A stretch of 64,000 nucleotides of DNA from Polytrichum commune (taxonomy: Eukaryota; Streptophyta; Polytrichopsida; Polytrichales; Polytrichaceae), in the NCBI GenBank assembly GCA_950295325.1, contig OX485804.1, positions 50,406,001-50,470,000 of the forward strand, in the 5' to 3' direction. The notes under the pieces were generated by a model. The model was not told the origin of the DNA and searched no databases. It was given only the letters and a program-made list of their open reading frames with translations. Shown here piece by piece: positions 46,994 through 58,020 of the stretch. The first letter of the stretch is position 1. Each line of letters starts with the position of its first letter. The translations under genes were made by a program, and so were the position numbers.

Positions 46994-48383
46994 TGTGAGG
47001 CCAAACCCCCCACCCTTAAGCGTCCGTAGTCCGAGTAGTGGGTTTGGGCTCACATTCCTCCGCGGTATTGGATTTGGACTTGGATGAGTCCATAGTGCAA
47101 GGTTCACCCTTCAAGTGGTCTTGGATTTAACTAGCTCCTTCATAAACCCAGCTCCTTCATGAACCCACAACTTTGTAGTTGTAATCCCCAACTACCTCAC
47201 TAATTATTCAAGCCCTTAACTAATCTTCCTACCTAATTTCCCTAATTCTACTAACAACCCCTTTCTAATCACACAATTCTTCTCTAATCCTAAAATCCTA
47301 AAATCCTAGAGAGGAGAGGGGGAGAGAGAATTTCCTAACTTCACTAAGACTAACTAATCCACACAAGTATATTTTTGCACTCATCACAACATCAAGTGCT
47401 CAACTCTTAAACATGGAACTTGCAACCACGTGTATTCAAAACATGAACTTTAAGTACCACAAATTGGAATCATGAATTAACTTTAAAATCCTTCACGTCA
47501 ACACTAATTCTACCAAGAGGTCAAGCCCTCTTCAAGGCTAACAAGCCTTGGCTCTCAAACTAAAAACTAAGCACACACATGTGCTCCAATATGGCTTCCC
47601 ACACCCACACTTAGAACTCGTGGGGTGCCTTGGAGCACAAAGGAAAGAGAGGATGAGTGAGGGAAGAATGAGGGATTATATAGTAAGCTTGAGGGGGTGA
47701 GCACCCTCAAGGCTCACGATAAGCCCTTGAGATTTCCTCCTACTTAGTAGGCGCCAATCCTATCTTCTAAGTCTTCCTCCCTCAAATGATCAACAAGGAT
47801 CCTAATTCGAACATTTAACTAGCCTTGGCTTTCTACCTACCACACTTTACCAAACTTGGGATGCTTCAACCCAAACTTAGCCTCCTTCGCTTTCCGCCGC
47901 CATAACTTTCTCCCCTTACTTTCCCAAATCGTCGCTCACCACTTAATTCAAACCACGATGCTTAACTCGTGATTTGATTGGTGCTTTGAGAATTTGCTTA
48001 TCCTCCACCTTGCATTCTTCCTTGGGCCTTCCCCATTAAGTGGCCATGATGAGGTGGTCCACTTGTGCGCTCCATGTGATCCTCCATTCATCCCAATTCG
48101 AATGCACTTGCCTCTTGAGTCACTTTGGTTGTCTCCATCCATTTGTACTAGCCTACTCACTAACTACTCAATCCAAGTTCTCCTTACCTATCCTCATTCA
48201 CTCAAATCCTTCCGAAGGTAAAAACACAATAACAACTCACATCCTAGCCTCTTACAACATGGTACTTCTAAGACTAACATTTCACTCTTTTTATATTTTT
48301 GTGAAGTAACATGCTACTTCAAAGTGCATCAACTAACGTTTCAAGGGTCTAAGACTAAATGTGGGCACCCTTTTGGGCTCACA
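46994..48383 (-). repeat. 3' LTR of element B
   Basis: Plus reading TGTGAGGCCAAACC to TTTTGGGCTCACA, 1390 bp. TATATAAT on the minus strand at 47675-47682. The only difference seen from the other LTR is in CACTTAGAACTC (here G; T at the other LTR). 48384-48444 lies between the LTR and the stop codon; it has no purine tract and reads TAATTGGCGACCATCGGG on the plus strand. Confidence 0.95.
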
Positions 48384-48444
48384 TAATTGGCGACCATCGG
48401 GGGATGAATCCAAACATCTCTTGCTCCAAGGGTAAGTTGCCTAG

Positions 48445-51400
48445 TCAAGCTCGGTACTCCTTACATCTACTTCCCGATGTACGGGTAGGAAAGAGCTCAC
48501 CATTCAACGTTTCCAATTGAATTGAATTATTAGGAAAGACCTTATAGACAAGGTAAGGTCCTAACCATACCGCATTGAATTTCGCCGGAAATTCAAGCTT
48601 TCGTGCGTCTTGAATCATGACCATCATTCCCGGTGTTAGGGCCCTTCTCTTATGTCGTTTGTCGAAAGTAATTTTTCTCCTTCTTTGGATTGCCTCAATA
48701 TGTTGAGCCGCCATGCTCCTCCCTTCGTCAAGTGCTTCCAAATCGGTTAGTCGATTTCGTAAGGATTGACTTTCGGTAAGTCTCGTACTCACGGCCACCC
48801 TAAGTGACTCGACTTCATATTCGATTGGTAGTGTCGCTTCAAGACCATAGACTAAGGAAAATGGTGTAGCACGCGTAGTTACCTTATAGGTTGTACGGTA
48901 TGCCCAAAGTGCCGCCGTTAGTTTCGTATCCCAATCCCGCTTCGAGTCTATAACCGTCTTGCGTAGTATACTCACCAAAATTCCGTTAACCCTTTCCGTT
49001 TGTCCATTGGTTTGTGGGTGGTAGGGAGTAGTCTTCCGGTGATCAATTTTAAATTTCTCTGTCATCTCTCGAATCAAGTAATTCAAAAAGTGAGTACCCC
49101 TATCGCTTACTAGGATCTTCGGCACCCCGAACCGCGAAATTATGTTTTCGTACATAAATGTTGCCGCGTGTTCCGCCGTGTCGGTCTTCACCGCTTTGGC
49201 TTCCGCCCACTTGGTGAGGTACTCGGTTGCCACCACAATATATTTCATTCCTTTTGAAGATTGGGGATGGACCTCACCCACATAGTCGATGCCCCATTTT
49301 TCGAAAGGAATTAAGGGTAATGATACATGTAAAGGCATCTCCATTCTAAGGTCGTCTCGGGCATACCGTTGGCAAGCGTCGCATTTCCTTACATAGTCAT
49401 GGGCGTCCTTAAATAGTGTAGGCCAAAAGTAGCCCGCTCTAAGTATTTTTTGCCCGGTGAGTTGACCCGAGAAGTGACCGCCGCAAGCGCTATCGTGGCA
49501 AGCGATTAAAATCGCTTCAACCTCCGTTTTTGACACGCATCGTCGTAAAATACCATCGGACCCCCTTCTAAACAACCTATGGCCCACTACAACAAATTGC
49601 CTACTATTTACCCTCACCTTCCTTCTCTCTTCTTTTGTCCACTCTTTGGGCAACTTGTGGGTTGTTAGAAATTCCACTATGCCCGCATACCACTCCGGTG
49701 TAGAAGTGACCACAAAGAGGCTATCATCTACTAACATATCATTTACCGGATTTTTTCCTATCTCCTCCGACAACCTAGACAAGTGGTCCGCTTGTAAATG
49801 CATCCTCCTCTCCTTTTGTCTAATTGGCCTCGCCCCCGGAATTAAAGGAATCCGGTGCTCTACCATTTCCCTAGGAATTCCCTTAAGCTCATCGTAGGAC
49901 CATGCAAAAGTATCACTAAACTCATCCACCAAATTGCTATACTCCCTAACCTCTTTCTCCCCCAATTTGGAGCCCATCTTCATTTGTCGGGTTTTTCCAT
50001 TCTTTAATTTCACATCCACGTACCGCCAATCCGCTTCCGACACATGTGCTTGTTCCTCTTTGTTCCGATACCAATCGGAAGGCACATTGGGGTAATCTTT
50101 CACATCTTGACCTACAACTATCCCCGTAGACGTGGTCTTGAAATGTAAAGGCTCCTCCAATTTCGATGACTCAATAATCACATCCTCCTCTTGAGTCCCA
50201 TCTACATGAATTAAACTAACCTCACCCTCTTCCACGTCATCTACCCAAGGTGTTAACCCACCGCTAACCCACTCTTCCTCGGTGAGCACCTCACATGGCT
50301 CCAACAATGAGCCCTCTCCTAAACTAACACTAGGAAATTCACTCCCTAAGCCTACTTGGTGAAATGTAACCATTACATCAACCTCGGACTCGGGGTACTC
50401 CCTTAGCCATTGGGCATAATCCCCATTATCCCCATAATTGTAAAAATTAGGACCTAGACTTCCCGAGCCCGAATCTATAACAACCCTTTGACCTTCGGGA
50501 TGGACGACTCCCACCAATGCCTTGCCAATCTCATTCTCGTTTAAGTCATCAATTTCCTTCTCCAATGGCAAATACATCTCCTTCTTCATCCATCCTTCTA
50601 ATGAACCAATGGACACTATGACCCTATTACCCTCCGGACCATAAGTGATGGATGGTTTAGGTCCACCCCAATTGACCATAGCATTCGCCATCCGCAACCA
50701 AGGCCTACCTAGCAAAATGGGGAAGGTGTCCTTGTTGGAGTGCATTTTAATGACATGGAAGGTGACCAAGTACTCCTCACCTCCCGTAGTCATTCTACAA
50801 TCCTTGATCATCCCCAAAGGCGTAGTCGAACTTTGATTTGCCATATTTATGACCAAAGGTGAAGGCCCCGTGAGTCCAAGTCCCAATTTTTTCATAGTAT
50901 CCTCCGGTAGTATATTTAGACTACTCCCTCCGTCGACTAGCACATTAGGAACCACCTTATCTACTATAACAACTTCTATTTCTATAGCTTTCACGTCTCT
51001 TCCACCTTGTGATTGGATCCTAGCGGCTATTTTAGCTTTCACCTTCCTCATCCTCTTGTGTACCGGCATTCCCTCCTTTAATGTTTTCCTTGCCGTGGGT
51101 GAAATTTCCAATAGTTGGCCGAAAGTAATATCCGCCTTGAGTGTACTAAGGTCCGCCCACAAGTCGTACCCGGTAGATCTTTCCACCTTAGAATTACCCA
51201 CTACGTCGAATTCGTCTACGGGAACCCCCGGTCCTTCCCATTCACCCACATCGCTATTATCCAAGTCATGTACCGCATTAGTCCTCTCCCTATCTTGTAA
51301 AATTATATTTTCCCTCTCCACATCCTTAGTAGCTCTTCTAGCTACCCTATCCAACTCGGAGAGATTAATCTCTTCATCCGAAGAGTAATTTCCTTGCTCT

Positions 51401-53487
51401 CCTATTCCTACCTCCAACGGGGCATCCCCTCTCCTAGCCCTAGTAGTTACCGCTAGTGCAGGTGCTTCTTCAACCACACCCTTACCCTTCACTAACTCAT
51501 ATGTAATAGCATTGGTGTGAGGAGGCCATTGACTTTGCTCCTCTCCAATTCTCGTTGGGAGAGGAAGCATGTCATCACATGTGGCCTCCAACACTCCATC
51601 CATGAACCTAACATCTTGGGAGTTAGATGGTCCCGGATCCGTTGGAGGCGCTTGTCTCCCGTTACTACCATTAGGTGGAACTCCTTGTCTATTTTGTATT
51701 GGAATGTAACCGGTTGTAGTTTGCAAGCCCGCCGGTGGATGAAAAGTTTGCCTAGCATTACTATGGTCATAGTATAAGTTAGGTGGCCTAAGTTCATTGG
51801 CCGGTACTCCTTGTGGCCTAGCGCCTCGCATATTATCCCTTGCTTGTTGTTGTGGATTAGCCACCGGGTAAGGGACATTAATTATTTTGTCCGGTTGGCG
51901 ACACGTATCCGAGGGATGACTTCCTCCACAATTGCTACAATTAAACTCTTGACCTTCGGACCAACATTGTCCTTGAGCGTGCCACCTTCCACAAAAGGGA
52001 TGAAATTCCTTCTTCTCTAAATTTTGGCCACCTTGCCCTCTAGGTTGTGGTCCTCTATTGCTTCCATTTCCATAGTGAGGTGGCGCTTGACCTCGTTGAT
52101 TTTGTTGAGGTGGGTTACCGTTTCCTCTTTGGTCACGGTTTTGTCCACTTCTACAAAATTGACGCGTGTGGCCCGGTTGGCCACATTGGACACACCATAA
52201 TCCGGAAGAATGCCTACCCGACTCAACCGGGGGTGGAGGCCCCGGTTGTTGACTCCGGATCATTAATGACATTTGATCCGTGAGGCTTTGCATTTGTTTT
52301 ATCATAGCCTCTTGGAATCCTAGTTGGCTAGCACCTAGTCTTCTCTCAACCTCCTCCAAGTGTGGATCCGTTCTAGGGGCCGGTAGTGCCAAAAGAGGTG
52401 CCGGTTCCCTAACCGCTAAAGGTCGGGGACCGGTGTCCACAATGGCATATGGAATTTGGTTCTCATACTTAGCGGGTTCTACCGCTACCACCCTAGGGCG
52501 TATGGGGATGAATTGTGGGATCAATTCATCCTCCCTTCTCCATAGCCTTTCGTGATCTTTATCCAAGTTTTCAATATCTCTAGCCGCACGCTTGGCATCC
52601 GCCAAGGTCAAGGGATTCCTTTCTAGAACACCCCTAATAGTTCCGGACTTAAAAAACCCTTGAATGAAAAATTGCTTTAGCGTGTCGTCGTTGAGCATGG
52701 TACCCACAAATCTAGTGCACACTAAATCAAACCTCCTAATGTAAGCCGAAATTTCTTCCTCCCTTCCTTGCTTCAATGACGACAATGCCCTTAATGCGGT
52801 ACTTTGACCCACTTCCGGCCTAAATTCGTTAAGAAACTCCCTTTGTAATTGTTCCCATCCCCTAAAATGTCCCTCGGCATGATCCCGATACCATTCATAG
52901 GCTTCCCCCTCTAGAGTGGTAGGAAACCACACTAACCAATAACCCGGGTCGGTTATGAGGAAGCTAGCCAACCGTTCGATATACCGTTCCATGTGCCGAG
53001 AGGGGTCCTCATCCTTGGTCCCATAAAATTTAGGGAGATGAGATGGCATATCCATCGCCGCTAAATTTTGTGGAACCACAATTGGTAGGCCTCTTGGCCT
53101 AACCAATGGGTCTATTGGAGGTATAGGAGGTATGGGCGGAATTGGGGGTATGGGTGGTGGATCCATCCCCGGTTCCTCGGCCATGGTGACCGGTGAACTA
53201 TTCAACAATCCCCTATCAACTTCTACCGGGAATTCTTCTCTAAGTGTGTAATTTTCCGAAGAAGTTTCACCACTCAATTTGGAGGGAGTGATCTCCTCTT
53301 CAAGTTGAGCTCCAAGTTCTAAGGTGTCTAGAATTGACCTAGTCCTAGGTTCGACGTTCAAACAACTCTCTATTCTAACATTATCTTGTTCTAATCTATC
53401 ACTGATTTTAGAGGACCGCCTCTTTCGAGTAGATTTCTCTAGTCCTACTATCAAACTTGGTTTTTGTGAGCGAGTCCTACCTTGCAT
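48445..53487 (-). CDS. Element B polyprotein: Gag-PR-IN fused across a RT/RNase H deletion
   Basis: 1680 codons, ATG at 53487, TGA at 48445-48447. Order: proline-rich linker (PPIPPIPPI), capsid-type Gag (LPKFYGTKDEDPSRHMERY to about 52500), CCHC knuckle CVQCGQPGHTRQFC (52152-52193) and a second CX2CX3HX4C (CSNCGGSHPSDTC), retropepsin LVDGGSSLNILP (near 50925-50945), then QKERRM joined to HLQADHLSRLSEE at 49801-49803, the zinc-binding integrase N-terminus (HDSACGGHFSGQ to CDACQ), integrase core with WGIDYVGE (about 49285), SDRGTHF (about 49100) and QTERVN (about 48990), exactly D(35)E, and a GPYLV segment near the C-terminus. Element A has 399 further codons at the joint, namely all of RT and RNase H. 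The product could package, process and integrate but not copy. Confidence 0.96.
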   Translation of the reverse strand: MQGRTRSQKPSLIVGLEKSTRKRRSSKISDRLEQDNVRIESCLNVEPRTRSILDTLELGAQLEEEITPSKLSGETSSENYTLREEFPVEVDRGLLNSSPVTMAEEPGMDPPPIPPIPPIPPIPPIDPLVRPRGLPIVVPQNLAAMDMPSHLPKFYGTKDEDPSRHMERYIERLASFLITDPGYWLVWFPTTLEGEAYEWYRDHAEGHFRGWEQLQREFLNEFRPEVGQSTALRALSSLKQGREEEISAYIRRFDLVCTRFVGTMLNDDTLKQFFIQGFFKSGTIRGVLERNPLTLADAKRAARDIENLDKDHERLWRREDELIPQFIPIRPRVVAVEPAKYENQIPYAIVDTGPRPLAVREPAPLLALPAPRTDPHLEEVERRLGASQLGFQEAMIKQMQSLTDQMSLMIRSQQPGPPPPVESGRHSSGLWCVQCGQPGHTRQFCRSGQNRDQRGNGNPPQQNQRGQAPPHYGNGSNRGPQPRGQGGQNLEKKEFHPFCGRWHAQGQCWSEGQEFNCSNCGGSHPSDTCRQPDKIINVPYPVANPQQQARDNMRGARPQGVPANELRPPNLYYDHSNARQTFHPPAGLQTTTGYIPIQNRQGVPPNGSNGRQAPPTDPGPSNSQDVRFMDGVLEATCDDMLPLPTRIGEEQSQWPPHTNAITYELVKGKGVVEEAPALAVTTRARRGDAPLEVGIGEQGNYSSDEEINLSELDRVARRATKDVERENIILQDRERTNAVHDLDNSDVGEWEGPGVPVDEFDVVGNSKVERSTGYDLWADLSTLKADITFGQLLEISPTARKTLKEGMPVHKRMRKVKAKIAARIQSQGGRDVKAIEIEVVIVDKVVPNVLVDGGSSLNILPEDTMKKLGLGLTGPSPLVINMANQSSTTPLGMIKDCRMTTGGEEYLVTFHVIKMHSNKDTFPILLGRPWLRMANAMVNWGGPKPSITYGPEGNRVIVSIGSLEGWMKKEMYLPLEKEIDDLNENEIGKALVGVVHPEGQRVVIDSGSGSLGPNFYNYGDNGDYAQWLREYPESEVDVMVTFHQVGLGSEFPSVSLGEGSLLEPCEVLTEEEWVSGGLTPWVDDVEEGEVSLIHVDGTQEEDVIIESSKLEEPLHFKTTSTGIVVGQDVKDYPNVPSDWYRNKEEQAHVSEADWRYVDVKLKNGKTRQMKMGSKLGEKEVREYSNLVDEFSDTFAWSYDELKGIPREMVEHRIPLIPGARPIRQKERRMHLQADHLSRLSEEIGKNPVNDMLVDDSLFVVTSTPEWYAGIVEFLTTHKLPKEWTKEERRKVRVNSRQFVVVGHRLFRRGSDGILRRCVSKTEVEAILIACHDSACGGHFSGQLTGQKILRAGYFWPTLFKDAHDYVRKCDACQRYARDDLRMEMPLHVSLPLIPFEKWGIDYVGEVHPQSSKGMKYIVVATEYLTKWAEAKAVKTDTAEHAATFMYENIISRFGVPKILVSDRGTHFLNYLIREMTEKFKIDHRKTTPYHPQTNGQTERVNGILVSILRKTVIDSKRDWDTKLTAALWAYRTTYKVTTRATPFSLVYGLEATLPIEYEVESLRVAVSTRLTESQSLRNRLTDLEALDEGRSMAAQHIEAIQRRRKITFDKRHKRRALTPGMMVMIQDARKLEFPAKFNAVWLGPYLVYKVFPNNSIQLETLNGELFPTRTSGSRCKEYRA

Positions 53488-54374
53488 TCCATAAGAATCG
53501 ATCGACCCTCACTTGACCACACATAATCCTAGCAATTCCCCTCTTAATATTTTCACTTGTCTTGGTGTGGTTATAATTTTTTTAGGAGGTGAGGAAAAGA
53601 ACCTGCAAGCCCACTTAGGTGAAAGAATCCCAATAGGGGATAGGCATGTTCATGTTAATTTTTTGGTTAAGTCGGAGCATCACCTCCGCACCTTCCCGCA
53701 AATTAACACTCACCACAATACCGATTGTGAGGGGGTGACCTTCCGAGTAGATTATGTTAAAAGTCGAGGCTTCACCCTTCAACTTCTCACACCATCCACA
53801 ATTCGGGAATTACCCTCTACAACGGATAACAACAATCACGAGTACAAAAGGCATTCCTTAATTAGTTAATGAGTTCACTTTGAAGAAATAAACATACCTT
53901 GAGCAATCGCATCCCCCTGTGAGTTAGCACTCCCCTCAATCGTGACTCAATGTAACAACACCATAAACTTTGTGAAATATTAATTTAATCTAGAGCATGA
54001 AATGACAACTCCCAAAACTTTGAGACTCACCCCGAGGTGAGTGTCAAAGTTCAATGTCCTAAGGTGAATTTACCCTCTAATGTTTTAATGAGCTACTCGG
54101 TTATAGGTTCCTTTTAAGTTCTTAGCAAATCCCCAAAAAGGTTGAGGACGCACCTTCGCCGCGCTCCTTCCTCAAAAATGAATTTGCGTAATTGACAATG
54201 CAATTCATTCCAAGGAATAGTTGAAATACAATGAATTCAAATGTAACCCAAAGAGAGAATACTTACCGAGTTTCGGGTGCTCCTTCCCTTCTCTCAAGTT
54301 TGTGTCTCCAATTTTTCCTAGTTGCCTCCAAGTCTCCTAGTCGCCTCCAAGTCTTGTAACTACCTTCCGCTTCG
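53488..54374 (-). other. Element B leader between primer site and Gag
   Basis: Untranslated leader of about 0.9 kb, the place for packaging and dimerisation signals. I see no ORF on the element strand and no distinct repeat. Element A has a comparable leader (30480-31288). Confidence 0.6.
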
Positions 54375-54392
54375 CTCCCGGCGGACGCACCA
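54375..54392 (-). promoter_or_regulatory. Primer-binding site of element B
   Basis: Minus strand TGGTGCGTCCGCCGGGAG, four bases inside the 5' LTR, identical to element A. Confidence 0.78.
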
Positions 54393-54396
54393 ATTA

Positions 54397-55786
54397 TGTG
54401 AGGCCAAACCCCCCACCCTTAAGCGTCCGTAGTCCGAGTAGTGGGTTTGGGCTCACATTCCTCCGCGGTATTGGATTTGGACTTGGATGAGTCCATAGTG
54501 CAAGGTTCACCCTTCAAGTGGTCTTGGATTTAACTAGCTCCTTCATAAACCCAGCTCCTTCATGAACCCACAACTTTGTAGTTGTAATCCCCAACTACCT
54601 CACTAATTATTCAAGCCCTTAACTAATCTTCCTACCTAATTTCCCTAATTCTACTAACAACCCCTTTCTAATCACACAATTCTTCTCTAATCCTAAAATC
54701 CTAAAATCCTAGAGAGGAGAGGGGGAGAGAGAATTTCCTAACTTCACTAAGACTAACTAATCCACACAAGTATATTTTTGCACTCATCACAACATCAAGT
54801 GCTCAACTCTTAAACATGGAACTTGCAACCACGTGTATTCAAAACATGAACTTTAAGTACCACAAATTGGAATCATGAATTAACTTTAAAATCCTTCACG
54901 TCAACACTAATTCTACCAAGAGGTCAAGCCCTCTTCAAGGCTAACAAGCCTTGGCTCTCAAACTAAAAACTAAGCACACACATGTGCTCCAATATGGCTT
55001 CCCACACCCACACTTATAACTCGTGGGGTGCCTTGGAGCACAAAGGAAAGAGAGGATGAGTGAGGGAAGAATGAGGGATTATATAGTAAGCTTGAGGGGG
55101 TGAGCACCCTCAAGGCTCACGATAAGCCCTTGAGATTTCCTCCTACTTAGTAGGCGCCAATCCTATCTTCTAAGTCTTCCTCCCTCAAATGATCAACAAG
55201 GATCCTAATTCGAACATTTAACTAGCCTTGGCTTTCTACCTACCACACTTTACCAAACTTGGGATGCTTCAACCCAAACTTAGCCTCCTTCGCTTTCCGC
55301 CGCCATAACTTTCTCCCCTTACTTTCCCAAATCGTCGCTCACCACTTAATTCAAACCACGATGCTTAACTCGTGATTTGATTGGTGCTTTGAGAATTTGC
55401 TTATCCTCCACCTTGCATTCTTCCTTGGGCCTTCCCCATTAAGTGGCCATGATGAGGTGGTCCACTTGTGCGCTCCATGTGATCCTCCATTCATCCCAAT
55501 TCGAATGCACTTGCCTCTTGAGTCACTTTGGTTGTCTCCATCCATTTGTACTAGCCTACTCACTAACTACTCAATCCAAGTTCTCCTTACCTATCCTCAT
55601 TCACTCAAATCCTTCCGAAGGTAAAAACACAATAACAACTCACATCCTAGCCTCTTACAACATGGTACTTCTAAGACTAACATTTCACTCTTTTTATATT
55701 TTTGTGAAGTAACATGCTACTTCAAAGTGCATCAACTAACGTTTCAAGGGTCTAAGACTAAATGTGGGCACCCTTTTGGGCTCACA
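54397..55786 (-). repeat. 5' LTR of element B
   Basis: 1390 bp. TATATAAT at 55078-55085 (minus strand), preceded in element order by a GGGTGCTCACCC inverted repeat, is the likely promoter. GATGG follows at 55787-55791. Confidence 0.95.
55078..55085 (-). promoter_or_regulatory. TATA box of the element B 5' LTR
   Basis: Minus strand TATATAAT, at the same place as in L4, L5 and the 3' LTR of A. Confidence 0.65.
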
Positions 55787-56200
55787 GATGGCTATCCCAA
55801 GAGTGGGATGAGCCTTGCCACCAAGTCTTTGAGGGGCTTAAGACCAAGTTCCTCTTTACCACCCGTGTTCAAGTTCGCGGAGCTTGAAAAACCTTTTGAG
55901 GTGCATACGGGGGGCGAGTGACTTTACCATTGGCGGATGTTGATGCAAGATGGATGGCCATCGCATATGAGAGCATGAAGCTCGATGGTTCGACTTGTGG
56001 AAGAAATGGCTATCCCAAGAGTGGGATGATGTTTGTCACGAGTCTTTGGGGAGCTTAAGACCAAGTTCTCTTCGCCGCCCGTGCTCAAATTCGCGGAGCT
56101 TGACAAACCTTTTGAGGTGCATACGGGGGTGAGTGACTTTGCCAATGGTGGATTATGTGTAAGATGGATGGCCATTGCATATGCGAGCATAAAGCTCGAT
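55787..56200 (+). repeat. G4 RNase H modules, right of element B
   Basis: Continuation of the tandem RNase H block after element B: two units with CTATCCCAAGAGTGGGATGA and KPFEVHTG (near 55900 and 56110). The last has HTGVSDFANGG and continues into the rest of RNase H (56200-56340, AVVHCLKMWRHY in a broken frame). Confidence 0.82.
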
Positions 56201-56340
56201 GGTTGTCAAAGAAGACAACCAACTCCTGACAAAGAATTTCTTTGCGGTAGTGCATTGCTTGAAGATGTGGCGACACTAGTTGGGGTCGCACAAAGTAAAG
56301 GTCTACAAGGACAATGTGTCCTAAAAGTATTTTGACAGAC

Positions 56341-58020
56341 AAGCGCAAGTGAGCGCCAAGTCATTGCGTTGGCATGATAGCTTGGCGCTTATGAAGGTGG
56401 ATTTAATCCACAAACCGGACCGTGGAAATGTGGTGCCGGATGCGCTAAGTAGACGGGAAGAGTTCCAAGCAATGAGAACCATCCAAACCTTGTGGCTAAT
56501 GTGTGCCGGCGAAGGAAACTTGTGATGCAAGATACGGGAGGGGTAAATTAACTACCCCAAAGCACAAATGCTTTTAGGTGAGCTTCGCAAGAGCAAGGTG
56601 CTCAAAGAGGTTAAGTTGGTGGACGGATTGTTCAAGTGTAAACAAAGTCGGGTGTATGTGCCACAAGGCAAGTTGAGGCTATCGGTTTTGAAGGATGAAT
56701 GTGATAGTCCTATTGCCGGCCATAGAGGAGAAAGAAAAAGCCGCCATAGAATGGTGTCATGGGGGTACCATTGGCGGTGCATAAAGAAGGATATAGCCCA
56801 CTTTGTGAAGGCTTGGATGAAGTGCCAAGTGAACCGAGCCTCTTACCAAAAGTAAGGCGGCTTCTTCCAACCGTTGCCTATCCCGTCGGGGCCATGGCAT
56901 AGTATGTGCATGGACTTGATCACAAGTTTGCCGGAGTCACATGGGTATGATGTCATCTTGTTGATGGTAGAGCGGTTTGCCAAGTTGGCACACATGGTGC
57001 CGATTGTGGGAACCGCCACCGCGTTGGAGACCGCATAGCCTTTTCTCAAAGGATGGTTGAGGCACCACGGGTTGCCAAGAGTGATTGTGTGGGATCAAGA
57101 TCCAAAGTTCACAAGTGCATTTTCAATGCATTTCTCTAAGGAGGTCGGAATGAAACTAAGGTTTAGCACGGCCTTGCATTCCCAAATGAATGGGAAAGCG
57201 GAGCATGTGAATGTAGTCTTGAAGCAATACTTGAGGAACTTGGTGGGGGCGGACCAAGGAGATTGGGCGGTCTATGTGGGTCGAGCGAAGTGTAATTGCA
57301 ATGTAGCCACGCACTTGGCTACCAAGGGGTGGTCTTTGGTGGTGGCTTATGGAGTGGATGCGCTCCAACCTATTAACCTAGCTCTCGAGGGGGCACATTC
57401 AACACTAGAGTTCAACCAAGATGGTGAGGACTTGGCCAAGGATGGTAAACAAGTCTTGGAGATGACCAAGTTGTTGGTGGAGAAAGCCTGAAGGTGCTAC
57501 GGAGTGCAAATCAATGCCGGGAGACGCGAAGTGGAGTATGAGGTGGGCCAATAAGGTGTTGTTGAATGTGGACAACTTCACCTTGCCCAAAGGCCTTACT
57601 CCAAAAGTTCATGTCCAAAATTGGAGCTTCGTTTTCCATTGTGGAACAAGTGTTCAAGGACATGTATAAGTTGGAATTACCGCCGGAGATCAAAGTGCAT
57701 CCGACATTTCATGTCTCATTACGAAAGTCATTTTAGGACGACACCTTGTGGCCCGAACACAAGCAAGTGGTTAGGCCACGTCCCGACCTTGTGGAGGGCA
57801 TTTGGAACATGAGGTAAGAGGGCATCCTCAAGTGTAGGAAGCCCAAGTGAAAATGAAAGAAAAAGTACAAAGGAATACTTGGTGAAATGGTGAGGATACC
57901 ATAAGAAAGAAGCCGTTTGGGTAGCGGCAAGAGACATGATGAACGCCAAGGAATTGGTAAAGCACTTTGAAGAAACTAAGGCTACACATTCCAATAAAAT
58001 GAAGCGTAGGCATTGATGAG
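56341..58020 (+). pseudogene. G4 integrase and chromodomain remnant
   Basis: Zinc-binding region 56568-56855 (DSPIAGHRGER, KEDIAHFVK-like, WMKCQVNRASYQK), the first Asp near 56915, then a 144-codon open stretch (57057-57491) with WDQDPKFTS and MNGKAEHVN, D and E 35 residues apart. The chromodomain (KEYLVKW-stop-GYH to NAKELVKHFEET) lies at 57870-57985. Family stops: 57036-57038 (TAG), 57734-57736 (TAG), 57891-57893 (TGA). The remnant is followed by 58020-58298 of 3' noncoding DNA. Confidence 0.87.

Larger units (their letters stand above)
46994..55786 (-). mobile_element. Element B: young Tat-like element without RT and RNase H
   Basis: Complete minus-strand element of 8793 bp: LTRs 46994-48383 and 54397-55786 (1390 bp each, one difference seen), flanked by GATGG at 46989-46993 and 55787-55791. 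Removing it and one GATGG restores the family-G repeat (GCAAGAGATGGCTATCCC). The single ORF 48445-53487 has no stop but lacks RT and RNase H. A ~0.9-kb leader separates the 5' LTR and Gag. Perfect target duplication, near-identical LTRs and an open frame all show recent integrase-mediated insertion, with RT necessarily from another source. Confidence 0.96.

Noticed and set aside
48445-53487. Reading the element B ORF as an intact gag-pol
   Set aside because: It has no RT palm motif, no YxDD and no RNase H motif between protease and integrase; comparison with element A shows a clean 399-codon gap.
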